Assembly: GCA_012064415.1 (NCBI GenBank)
Contig: SSNU01000311.1
Location: 1 to 64,000, forward strand
Reading direction: 5' to 3'
Source: Gyrodactylus bullatarudis
Taxonomy: Eukaryota; Platyhelminthes; Monogenea; Gyrodactylidea; Gyrodactylidae
DNA: 64,000 nt
The notes under the pieces are model-generated. The model searched no databases. It was not told the origin of the DNA and saw only the letters and a list, made by a program, of their open reading frames with translations. A program made the position numbers and the translations under genes. Positions 11,892-24,300 of this stretch are shown in pieces. Positions within the stretch are counted from its first letter, which is position 1; each line of letters begins with the position of its first letter.

Positions 11892-12338
11892 TTCTATTGC
11901 TATTTATTACCAGTGCACGACGCCTATTTAAATTGAACGCTGAGTCATATTGAATCTTGATTCTAATTGGACTATTTGATGATGATTCTTATTGGTCAAT
12001 AGCTTGGAACCAATTAAAAAATTAGTAACATGAACTCTGGAAGAGTTAAACTGTTGATTCTGGTTAATAGTGTTACTTGCTGAAGCGATGCTCATTCAAA
12101 CTTATTCTATAATCAGTACAAATGAAATCATATCTATTTAGTGGTGTATTTTCAAACCTGTATTCATGTTTAAACTTCAATGATACAGATTTACCTCTTT
12201 TAAAGGTAAAAGTAAATTGTACTTGAATACCCTGGTATACTTTAAAACATACATACATTTTGGGGAAATATTCAGTACATTTGTGTACAATTGTGCATCA
12301 CTACTACAAAGTAATATCGCATTGTGATATCGGAGGGT
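11892..12338. other. Upstream region of the MTCL gene
   Basis: No gene recognised; short frames here look random. A GTACATTTGTGTAC near-palindrome at 12274-12287 is a relaxed relative of the perfect palindromes noted elsewhere. Confidence 0.4.
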
Positions 12339-12346
12339 ATATAAAT
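12338..12346 (+). promoter_or_regulatory. TATA-like element at the MTCL 5' end
   Basis: GGTATATAAAT directly abuts the candidate first ATG at 12347. If it is a working TATA box, transcription starts near 12370. The first exon would then be non-coding and translation would start at 13301 instead. If not, the ATG at 12347 is usable. The two readings cannot both hold for one transcript. Confidence 0.35.
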
Positions 12347-15300
12347 ATGAATGACAGAAAAACCTTCTTATCCAGAATCAAGCAATTCTCCTTCTCTCCA
12401 GTATTAGGTAAGATTTTCAATAATTTTCCACTGTGAATTGAACTGAATTTCGCTTCTGAAGATCCGTCTTCAAACAAAACCTTGACAGTTAAATTTGTTG
12501 TCAGACAAAGTCAAATATTTTTTCATTTCGAATCTGCAAATTATATCGATGTACAATGTACAACTATAGAATTGGAAGGATAATTTCCTTTTACAATTAA
12601 AAAATATGGCAGAATTTGTAAAGGACTGAAGAATTCCTTATAACAAATCGAATATAGCTTCTCAATTTACAAAAAGCTTTCGAACAAAAACCTTTAGAGA
12701 GAAAGAATTCAAGTGAGTCAACAGTTATTATAGAAATTAAAATAATTCCGAACAGGTAAAAGTCTATCAAAATTTTAAATTCAACTCTTAGTTCATAAAC
12801 CATTCTAATTGCAGAATTAACACCGATTCCAATTATGCGAATTATTTTTCATGATTTTCATCATCTTACTCTTTCTTAAAACACTACCAATTCAATTCAA
12901 GAATAAGATTTTTAGAATAAATTTTGATTGGACAAAATGCTATTGATTCTTCAAAATGTTCACTGGGAATCATATACAATAAATTTACACAAATCTCTAT
13001 GGGGGATGGGCTGCTGTGCATGGGAGGATATTAGGATAGGCCAAAGGGGCAGATGAAGTAGAAAATATATGTATGTGCTACATAATATTGAATATATATT
13101 TTATATATACATAACAAATTAAGTATATATTTTTGTATATTTTGCATAGATTGATGATGCGTGCTTACCAATAAGAGATGAAATTCATTTATCGTACATA
13201 GGAAAAAATATCAAGACTTTAAGAGAGAAGCACGAATCAATGAAATGTATTTTTTTGATTAGAGCCCTGTAATAATCGAAAATCTCCTGGTACATTCCGT
13301 ATGCCAGATTTGAACGTATCAGGTCAAAAACCAAAGAAAGAATGCCACACATTTGAACCACAACAGTGGAGAAAATCTGTTTGTAAGAACTGTTTCCGAA
13401 CTCAACCCGAACACACCCAAAAACCCCCTGATATAGGAAATCCTGTAAGCATGTCTGGAGCCTCAAATCCTGGAGGACATACCCGATCAAATATCAGATC
13501 AAAGAATGGAAAGTAAAATAAATATTAATTTATCATTCTTTTATAGTCAACAATTGGGAAATTCAGCTTCCTCTGACTCTCAAAAAAGTCAACCTCAGTC
13601 AGCTGCTCAGGGATTATTTTCGTCAGCTTCCTCAATTGACGCTCGATATGTGGAAGAGTTGGAAAATGATTTTTTTGAATTGGAAGATAAATTTGATAAT
13701 ATCAGTCGAGAGAAAGAGGAAATTGCGAATGAATTGAATACAAAGCTTCATCAAATCGATGAACTTCAAGTTCTCATTGAGCAGTACAAAGAAAAAGTGT
13801 GTGCTCTAGAACGAAGATGTTCACATCTCGAGGAAGAGGTCAAATCGTACCGAGAGCGTCTGAGACTTCCAGAAAGCGATCAAGCTGTTAGTGGTGATGT
13901 TGTAAAATCCTCCACTCCAATAGATCTATCTCCATCTACCGTACGTGGAAGTAGTTTTGCTATCAACATACAAACAGCGAGCAAGGAAGAACTAAAGAAA
14001 AGAATTACCTACATGGAACAAATGTGCCATGAAGTAGCTGAGGAGAATGACCTTCTCAAAGAGGAAATTGAAGAGATGCAACGAGAAATCGAAGAAATGC
14101 ATGATCATTTTCAAGAGGAGGGTCGAGATACAATGAGAGAAATGCAGCGTGATTTAGAAGCTACAAATAAAACTTGTAGGATTTTACAATTCAAACTCAG
14201 AAAGGCTGAACGACGATTTGATCAATGCGAATCTGAAAGGGCGAATTTGGAAGAGAGACTGGCGCGCCTTGAAGCTGAACTGTACAGCGAAGCTGATGTT
14301 GCTCATATCAGATCTATTGAGGTAAGTATTTGAAATTCAAAACTTTTCTCACTAATTTATTAAGTTGGCGCAGATTTCAAGGAATCTCTTTTTAATTCAA
14401 CAAATTTGAAGCTAATCAAGATGTAACTGAAATTAATTTATACCTCCTCATTGATGATTCCTCAAGATATTTTTGGAGATGTTCCCTACTTGTTTAATTT
14501 CTCAGTTAAGCATATTTGGAATCTTCTTTTATTTTCTTATAAAATCCAAATTGAACGTGGTTCTAAATGTCTTAATTCTATAGTCTTTCTACAATCTGTT
14601 GAAAAATAATTATACAGAATTTCAGATGTAATATATAATTTTGCTTCTTTTTTAATTATGAAATCTAACATATACAATAAGAAATCTGGAAATAAATTTG
14701 TTAACATGACACAGAATCAAGTAGATATCCAAGAATATGTTGGAATCAAAAAAATCAATACTCTCTTCATGATTTTTATGCTTTTTTCTGGAGTACGAAA
14801 TGTATTTTTATAATTTTGGCTCCTGAGAAGGAGGGATTCATGGCAAATGAGAAGACTATACCTTTTGGAAGCAGTGCATTTCAGTGAGAAAATAGTGCAA
14901 TTTGATTTGAAAATTTTGAGAATTTTTTGGTGGCATTTTGAGTTCATCTTAACTTAAGACAATTAAGCTGAAACCTGTTTGTTGATCAATTGCTAATTCA
15001 AAGCTTAATTTGATCAAAGTAGCGAAAATTTATTCAAACTTTGACTCACATTAATGTAAATGATTTTAGAGAAAAATTCAATACTAGAGAAGAAGATTTA
15101 GATAAAACTAAAGGTTATAAAAATTATTATCAAAATCCGTTGGCCTAAGAGCTTCTGGTTCATCATCATTTCCTAGTATTTACGTGTGAAGACTTGTAAA
15201 GACGTGTACAGACACACATAAAAGAGATAGTGTAGAGATCTATCATGGTTGCAGAATAGATTATAGTGTACAATGAATGTATGACATGGAACATATTGGG

Positions 15301-18300
15301 TTTGACCTCGGGGAACTAAGGATAACTCTTACACCCAACATACTACAGATGATATTCCAACACACTTGGAAAATGTACACTCTCTATTATTCCATGCATA
15401 TGTTTATTTATCGATATTGTATCATGTAAATGCAGGATATTTCTTAGTGTAATAAGAATCGATAATTTTGAACCCCTTTTGCTTATTCATTAAGACTTGA
15501 ATGACTTGAATGAAATTCTTATTTTTTTCCAATAATAATGCATTTGAAGAGAGAAAGAGGGATAGATAGAAAAAAGGGGAGGGTATCTTGGATTCCGATG
15601 CAACCAATCTTCATTTGGCCTACATGGTACAATGTACATTAACGTTAAAGAGGTTCTTATTCATCTCTTCAATTTCTAAAGATTTCTATTTCAGCTTAAT
15701 CTGTTATCTCTTTTAAGTATCCTATAAAGTCGGAAATATCAAAGTTTATATGAAGCTCATAGTTTTCATCATCTAGATTTCGAATATGTTGAAGAAATCT
15801 AGATCATCTTGCCTACATTTAATACAGTGGTATTTTTATAGAAAAATATGGTCATTTTTCAAATTTCGATTGGGAGTTGATAATTCAAGATTACTGAATA
15901 ATGATGAGTCTATCGATAATTATATTGTGATAATCGGTTTTCTTGTCTAATCATGGTCCTAGAAACAACACCTGATCAATGATGATGATCAGTGATCATT
16001 TTGTCACTTTAAAATCAACAAAAAATTTTCAACTCTAAGTTCCAAAATATGGAATTTTGGCTCTAATTCGAAATATTTATTTTTATTATACGGTAACATA
16101 TAGTTTAGAAGAGAAAAATAATAAAAGTCTGGATTTGATTGGTTTTACTTTTACTCTGGTGCATTTTATTAAAGATTTCAAGTTCCATAATAGTAGACCA
16201 AAATAATATTTCTGAATCAATAATCATTTCTATGTTTCATATGGTGATCCAACAACCATATGTTTGGACTGTCTTTATGTTGACAAAATCCATTTCCAGT
16301 TTGAAAGTGAAATATGATTCATAGGAGCTGACTAAATTTACATCTCCTAGGAAATGTCTATTGAACAATATCTTTTGTATGTCTATTGATAGTACATAGT
16401 AAATAGATTTGAAGGATACTGCACTTGTATTAAAATTCAATTAAATGGGAAGATTACTAAACTTTGTGCACTTTAGATATGTCTCCATATTTTTTTCCAG
16501 AAAAATGCGCTTTAATGAATCATAAAGCCTTGCTAATCTGGTTTCTCACGTATAGATAGATACAGTAAATACTAAAACCAGTTAATATAAAGTTGATAAT
16601 TTTTGATTTTTAAATTTTTTTCAATAATTTCATCAAAAATTCAAAATTGTTAAAAATAATTTATCAATCTATAGATAATGTAATTTTGACCCAATTTTAA
16701 TAATTAAAGAAGAAAACATGGAAAAAAATATTTTATTATTACCATTTAAGTTTTGCAAGACCCACTCAGTTTGAAGGAATTTGATTGATCAAAAATTCTG
16801 TAATTTTTAAAGGATCAAGAAATAGGAATTTAAATCATCTTCGATCCTGAGGTTAATATTTAGAGCACATTTGACAAATTTGGTTTCTTTGTCTAGTTTT
16901 GATCCTAGAAAACTTCGTTTAAATACCCTCTCATCTGATATTTAAATATTTTTAAATCAATGAATATTTTGAGTCCAAAGTTTGAAAAATGGGAGTTTTG
17001 CGTCAAATCAGAATTCTAGAACGTCAAAATATTTTTTTAGTGTCATAGAATATTTGAGTTTTTTTATAATTGGAAATGAAAATTAGACTGGTCTGTAATG
17101 GATTCAAGATTAGATTACTCTTTTTATTGCTTACTTGATGTTCTTCTTTCTCTAATAATCCCAGTCTATTTTAATAAAATAGTATTAAATAATATATCAA
17201 ATAATATTATTTACAGAGGTAGAAATAATCGTAAATCAATCATCTTCGATAATAAATCTTTAATTTAAGATGAACTTAAGAGAGTGAATAAAACCTTATT
17301 AATATAATATTAACCTCCCCATCATAACTGTTATTTTAATAGTACAGATATTGGTTTACTAATTATTAGATTGGAATAGTTCTTATGTCTGTAATAATAA
17401 CAAAAAAACTCGTCAACGATTCATGCAAAGATTAAATCAAAAATTGATATTTTAGATTGTACATTGACAATAATTTTGTTCGCTTGCTACCTGAATATGT
17501 TTTCTTCTGGCTTGTATGAGGCTATCTGTGGTAAAAGAAAAAGAAAAATAGTATTTCTCAATAAACAAGGATTATAGGATTTCAGTAACCACTGATTAAG
17601 TAAACCTAGTTGAAATTAAGATCAGAATTTAATATTTTTATCTGGAATGTCTTAAACAAATTTTGTTTTCCGAAAAAATTCAATACAGAAATATCAGATC
17701 ATCATTAGACGAAGAAAGTTGAACTTTTTCTTGAAAATCGCAAGTATTACTCAATCTCTATGGCCTAATTTGAATTCTTGGTGGAAATTTGGCATACTTT
17801 CGAAATACAAAAATGGCATTATTTCGCCAGATTGTTTTTTTTCATGTTAACTAGGTTTTGTAATTAGGCGGTGATTTTTAAAATATTTGATTTTTTAATC
17901 TTGAATGCTGTAAAGGAGAAGTATTTTCAAGGCATGCTTCATTGAAAGAATAACGCTTAGAATTCATAGCTTTATCGGAAATGAGTTAGAAAAATTCACC
18001 CTACCCTAATGCCCACTTTGTTTTATTTTCAAATTGTCTTTATAATCATTTTTCTCCGAATGAAATAGACGTTTGCGAATATCATTCATGGATTTATTAG
18101 TTATTGATTTGGTTACTAATAAAAATAAATAAAAACGAATTAGGAAAAGTTTTTATTGCATTGTACTACCTTTGAATAAAAAGATATTAGATTATATTTA
18201 ATAAATCAAGATTTTTGTCTAAAAAGGATAACTAATTCCTTCACAGAGTACACTTTTCTCATGATAAGAAGGTAGAAAATCCAGGTTATATGTAAAATAT

Positions 18301-21300
18301 TGAGTTTTTCGATTTTTTTCCAGGAGGAACTCCGTGTTGCCAAAGAAGTGGGTGTCCGACTCAATAGTGAACTAGATATGCTAGATGAGAAAAGAGCCTA
18401 TTATGAAGAGGAAAATAGACAACTAAAAGAAGACATTCAAATTGCTCATAATAGACGTACATTTCTTGAGAATGAACTCGGTCGAATTAAACTTGAAGTT
18501 TGTTTGTTGTAACCTTCGTAATCTTTATAAATTAAATTATTATCTTTTCAAGATGGAAAAAATGAAATTGGACTCTGGCCCCCTCCAAGTTGTGGATAAG
18601 AATAGAGCAAGTTATAGACATTTTTGAAAAGATTAAAAACCAAAATTAATTTTTATCTATAGTCCCGATTTACGAACGAATCAGCCTTGTCAAAGAAACC
18701 TTCATTTGAAGAACAAGAACTACAAAGAGAGCTTGATGCAACGAAAGAAAGAGAAGTTGATCTCTCTGAGCAGCTTCGGTTTGCTGAAGATGAAGCTTCT
18801 AAGCTAAAACGTCGTCTGCAAAATGCCAGTGCAGATAACGATGAGTTATCAAGACGTCTAGATCGTCTGATGAATGCAACTCTCTCAAGTTCTAAACCAA
18901 ATTCAAGATCTCTTAGTCCGAAATCAAGTGCCTCCACAACTAATGCGCTAATAGAGAAGGGTAAAAATCTTGACGACGATCCTATCAAAATGAAACAGTA
19001 TATTGAGCTTCTCAAGAACCGTCTTCTTCAATTTGAATCGGAACACGAACGTCTTGAGTTAGAGACAAAAAATCTTAAAGCCATAGCCCAGAGTGTTGTT
19101 GACAACAATAAGTCCCTAAAAATGACCTCAGTTAAAGAGAATGATCTCCAACCAGGATTATCCCCCAGTGACTATCAAATGCAACGAGATCGTCTCAAGG
19201 AATGGTACCGAAGATTAAATCAAATTGATCGGGATATCAACTTGATCACAAAAATTGATAAGGAAAATAATTGGTTTGAAAAGTACAATGATGCCAAGGA
19301 GATCATTTCTGATCTTGAGGAAGAGGTAAGTCTATACGTTTTCTCTATTTGTTATTGTCTGACCAATCGTGATACTTACATTTACACTTGTATCACCTCA
19401 TACATATAAAATGTGTATTATACTATGGGCGCATACACTAATCAATTATAAGCATCTCAAAAATTCATGATTCTTTATTAATTAGATGCAAATTAATTAT
19501 TTGCTCAGTTAGTATTTTTTTCTCCCTTTCTTGGGCTAATTAAATAGCCTCTCTGATAATTATGAAATCTTCAACATGCTTATTTTTCATAAGAGTATAT
19601 CTAACCAGGTTCTGGTATAAATTTATTTCATTTTTAAATAGGTTTTTAATAAAGTTGTAAAGTTTCTTTTAAAAATCGATTTGGGCCGAGATAACTGCTC
19701 AAGTCTTGAAGACATTTTCAACATATTTCTGTGTTTCTTGATTTTCTTTCCTATATTTACTTGCCACCACATATAGCTTTCAAGCAACGAACAAAATTTA
19801 ATTGTTTGTCACATGAATCGAATACAACTTTTCAATGCTTCTTTTTGTTATAATCAAATTCTATAGAAATTAACCTGGATTGAGAAGGGCGCTGTAGCGT
19901 CAATTAAGATTAATCTCTATTTATTGATTGATAGATCAATGTAAAAAAGCCTTCAATTCCATGTTGAGAAGGATCCTTGCACTCATAATTAACACTTCTT
20001 TCCAAGCAAATATTCCCCTCTGTCTTTTAATGAATCGAGCTATTAGATTTCTTCCTCAATTAGAAATATTATACTCAAATTCAAAAATTAGTATAATTGT
20101 ATCATTGGGAATTGGATTAGAATTATTAAACCATTTACAAATATTTAAAACCTATCTGAAAGAAGGTTTTTTTATAAATCCAAAGGTATCGATTAATCAG
20201 TCATTCCTCTAGTGTTTAAGTTGATTCCAATGAAAAATTTGGGGACATCCTTGGCATTAATTACTGTGTGTACTTATAATTTGAACATTTATCCATGTTG
20301 TAATTTCTTATAAAGGTCAAACTTTCTTGGAATATATACGTAGCGTATTTGTGAACAAGATAAATGTTTGCAAATAATCATTTGATAAATCTTAGCATTC
20401 AAAAAAATCCCACAAGATCACCTATAATCCAGGACGAAGAATTTCATGTGGGGTCTTCTTATAGAACCCTTAACTTTTAAATCATAACAATGGATTTTCT
20501 AAATTGAAATTGAAATAGATCAAAGATGGCCATTCTCAGAGAAATTAAAAAACCATGGATTGTTTTTGTAGTCTAGTTATTTTCAAATATCACTACAGCA
20601 AGCAATATAAATTCTGTGAGTTTTTCCAGATACCCGAAGAGCAACTTTACTTTTGAAATCAGCATTAAGCATCTAAGGAAAGAGATCAGATATAACTTCA
20701 CACTGGGATATCTTTGAAAAAAAATTGTTTAAAGATTCCCGGAACGATGTATGGAAACAGTAGGGAAAATAAATGTTTAACAAAAGCTGAAACCTCTTTT
20801 CCCATGTATATCAATCGATTTGAGTGATTCACCTTTGGTGTAATTTCATGAAATGTTTAGTAAAAGTTGAAAATATATTTGATGGAATAAATATTTTAAG
20901 GAATTATCTGTATTCCGGAAACTAAGAATAGAATTACTATACTCTGTGTTAATTTAAACAAGAATATTTTCCCTCTTTGCCAACATTTGTAAAAGTACTT
21001 TTGACATTACCTGTTAACATTTTGAGATTTTAGTTGATTTGTCAATACAACTTCTTCCTACCTTGCCTTCCTACAAGGAAAGAGAGATAAAAACAGGGAA
21101 AACTTGAAGCCAGTTTGTTGATCCTCAAGTTAGGCATACGTCAAGCATATACTGTAGGTTGATTTGAACTTTATTTGGCTCTATACTGTATATCTGTCCA
21201 TCAATGACCATATTTATATATTTTGGTAAATTCTCAACGTTTATTTTACTACTACTACTACCATTTGTAGCAAGTAAAGGGTAGTCCAATAATTTGCCAT

Positions 21301-24300
21301 CTGAACCAATTAACCGTAGAATGTACATACATCAGTTTTATATTCCTTAAATTGAACAAAAAAAGAAGAAATTGTATTGGACTCAATTTTGGACAAGAGT
21401 TAGTTAGTTGGTAATAATCTTGACTCTACAATTGTACGTACATTCTCTTGACAATTCTCTTGTATATATAAATTAATCTATTTTTAAAAGAAGTTTCCCA
21501 AATTGATAAATTTATTGAAATAAATAATTATTAATCTGAGGGTATAATGTAAAATACCATAATAATACAGTTTGAGTGGAACAAATGTTATCAGTAGACA
21601 GGTTCTGTTGTACTTTTCTAAAATTCCTCCAAACATATGGAAACTCTTGAGAATCGTTACAGATTTGTTCCCAGAATCATGACACTCCATCACCATTTGT
21701 TATTTCTTTTTTGCAATCGAATGTAGTTCTTTTGAAAAGTCAAATAAACTTTTGGGAAGGCTTGAGAATTTCCTTTGGGAAAATATTTAGTCTAGACTAA
21801 CAAGTTTACATGCATTTTCACACCTAAAACCTCTAAAGTGTAGAAATAAAGTTTTCTTCTCTTAGCAATTTCTTTAGTCACAACAATAAATTTACAACAA
21901 AAATTTCACTCGAAAATATTTCTTTTGGTTAGGAAAAGACTCCTTCCCAGTATCAAAGAATATAAAAAACTAACTTTTTTCTTATATCTCGAAATTGCTA
22001 ACAAAAGGTTTAGTGAACAACAAGAAAATCTGTTTTATGATAAGTATCATTATAAATCCTTTAATTACAAATGTGTCAATCAATTTCTTCCGGGATCATT
22101 CATTCAACTCCTTTGGTGTTGATTCGAGAAATGCATCAAATTTAAATTCCCATTAGTGTCAACTGAAATTGTTATAGTAAACTACAGAGAAAACTCTTCA
22201 ACTTCAATAAAATGCATTATTTTTACATTTAAAGTCGTTATAAATTATTTTCAGTATACTTCTGGTAATTTTTAAAAATCAATCTGGATAAATGAAATTT
22301 TAAACTTTTGACAACAAAGCTTGATGAATACAGTGAATTCCATAAAAATTGAATTTTATAGGGAACTGTATATTCGAGAAATAAGAAATTCTTTTGCAAG
22401 ATCGTTAATATTAATTAAATATCAAGAGATAAAATCTTTACCTATCTGAGAAAAGGTGATTTTAGGTCATACTTTGTACTTTGACCTCAACTTTTCTTCC
22501 TGAATTAAAGTTACAGTCATATTTAAATAAATATCCCCTTTTTAACTAGAAAATTAAAAGCAAAAAACTGTTTACTGAACTGCAAAATGAGAACTCCTTC
22601 CTCAAGAGTCAGCAGAGGAAATTCGAACAGAGCCAACGAAGAGAACGTGACAGAATCACTTCCAAGGATAATACTTCTAAAATGAGCAATGAGCTCCTCG
22701 CTCAAGAAATAAATAACCTTGAGGAAGAACTTGGTAAGTATTTTTTCTCAATTTATTGAGCAAACCAGTGAGTTGATCAATAATCTATCATATTTTACAG
22801 ACGAAGTGACATCCGAATTGGTCACAGCTCGAGAACAGGCAAATTCCCTAACCTTACAGAGTAACAGCTTGTCAAACACCCTTGAAAATGTGCGAGAGGA
22901 AACTTCCAAACGTGAGAGGGAACTAATTAGCTTCATAAACAGTCAAGAAATAAAAATAAGCGCATTAGTTTCCTTGAACAGCTTAATAAAACAGCGTGGT
23001 GATGACCTCCAGGCCAAATTTGACAAGTAAGTAACTACATACATTTTTTAGTATTCTTGTAAAACTCACAAAAATCATCTGAAATCGCTTTTTTATTGAT
23101 CTCTTGTATAGGGAGGAAGATTTTAAAATAAAATATACAAAATGTATCATTTTTCCTTCATCCAGACTCATTTATTTCAGTTTCATGTTTCCCTTGAAAT
23201 GCAAACAAAAATGATTTGTAATCCAAGATGAAAATAATACATTTTTGATTTTTATTATTCTTTCAGACTGGATGTCTTCTCAGTAGATTCAAAAACAATT
23301 TCTACCAACGGTAACGATAGTGAAATTGAGGATCTTAGATTGAAAATTAAGACGTTGGAATCTCAATTGAAAGAGGCGTCGAAGACTCAGGAACTCAGTG
23401 ATACTCTGAAGAAGCCCAAGGTTGATGTTGACCTTTCAGATTCCAATATGAAAAATAAAGAGATTAACATGCTGAAGAAAGAGGTAAATAATTATTTAGT
23501 ATTATAATACTTCATTATCCAGTTTTTTAGTCCATTCATCTATTATAATTAGAGATCATTTATAGATTTTTATATCACAAAATAACTGAGTCTCATCTTC
23601 AATGCGAGTATTTAAGTTAGAGATTACCTACCCTGGTCTCTAATACAGACTGAATATTTCGTAAAGAATTTCATTTCTTTCTCGTGTAATTTTCTCATTC
23701 TTTTCTCGAATCGTGAGTGTATTTTAAATAGGGCTTTTTCATTTATACATTATTTCATCAAAGACATAAAATCAAGTAAATTTTTATTATTCACATTTCG
23801 ATAGAATTACTGAAACAGATTGCAATATTTCTGTAACTGTGTGGAATACTATGGAAATATGGACTCTTTAATTTCGGATTTAGTAAAATATTATTAGTTT
23901 TATAATAAAATTTGTTAAAAAACTTGGGTCATTGGCCGAGTTTTGATGATTCATTTCTCAATTATTCTTATTTAAATGAATATTTCAAACAGGTATCTTT
24001 AGAGTAGAATCGAATATTACAAAAGTATTTTTCAACTAAAAACTACAGTAAATTAAAAGATTATATTTTATATAATAATATTTGTGACAGTTTTCCATTC
24101 TCACTGTAATTAGATATCAAAATAATCCTCCAGTTATCTTAATACATCTTTCCATTCTCTATATACAGCTTGAAGAGAAAGACGAAATTCTCGAGGAAAA
24201 TTCACTCACCATTAAAGAATTGAATATAAAAATGGATAATCTTTGGAAGATGAACGATGCCCTGAAAAGTCTAGTGGATAATGAGGATGAAGTTAAAGAG

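Larger units (their letters stand above)
14322..18323 (+). other. 4.0-kb intron of the MTCL gene
   Basis: Bounded by GAG|GTAAGT and TTTCCAG|GAG. It holds no recognised exon on either strand. It contains two copies of a dispersed repeat (about 15935-16036 and 16881-16985) and one GTACAATGTAC palindrome. The stretch 15180-15400 has CACATAAAAGAG and a less AT-biased composition and could be an internal promoter; this is speculative. Confidence 0.6.

Noticed and set aside
12073..12258. 61-codon minus-strand frame upstream of MTCL
   Set aside because: Featureless, and adjacent to other random frames of similar size.
18653..19015. 120-codon minus-strand frame
   Set aside because: Antisense shadow of a coiled-coil exon of the MTCL gene; Ser/Leu/Arg-rich as expected from Glu/Lys codons reversed.
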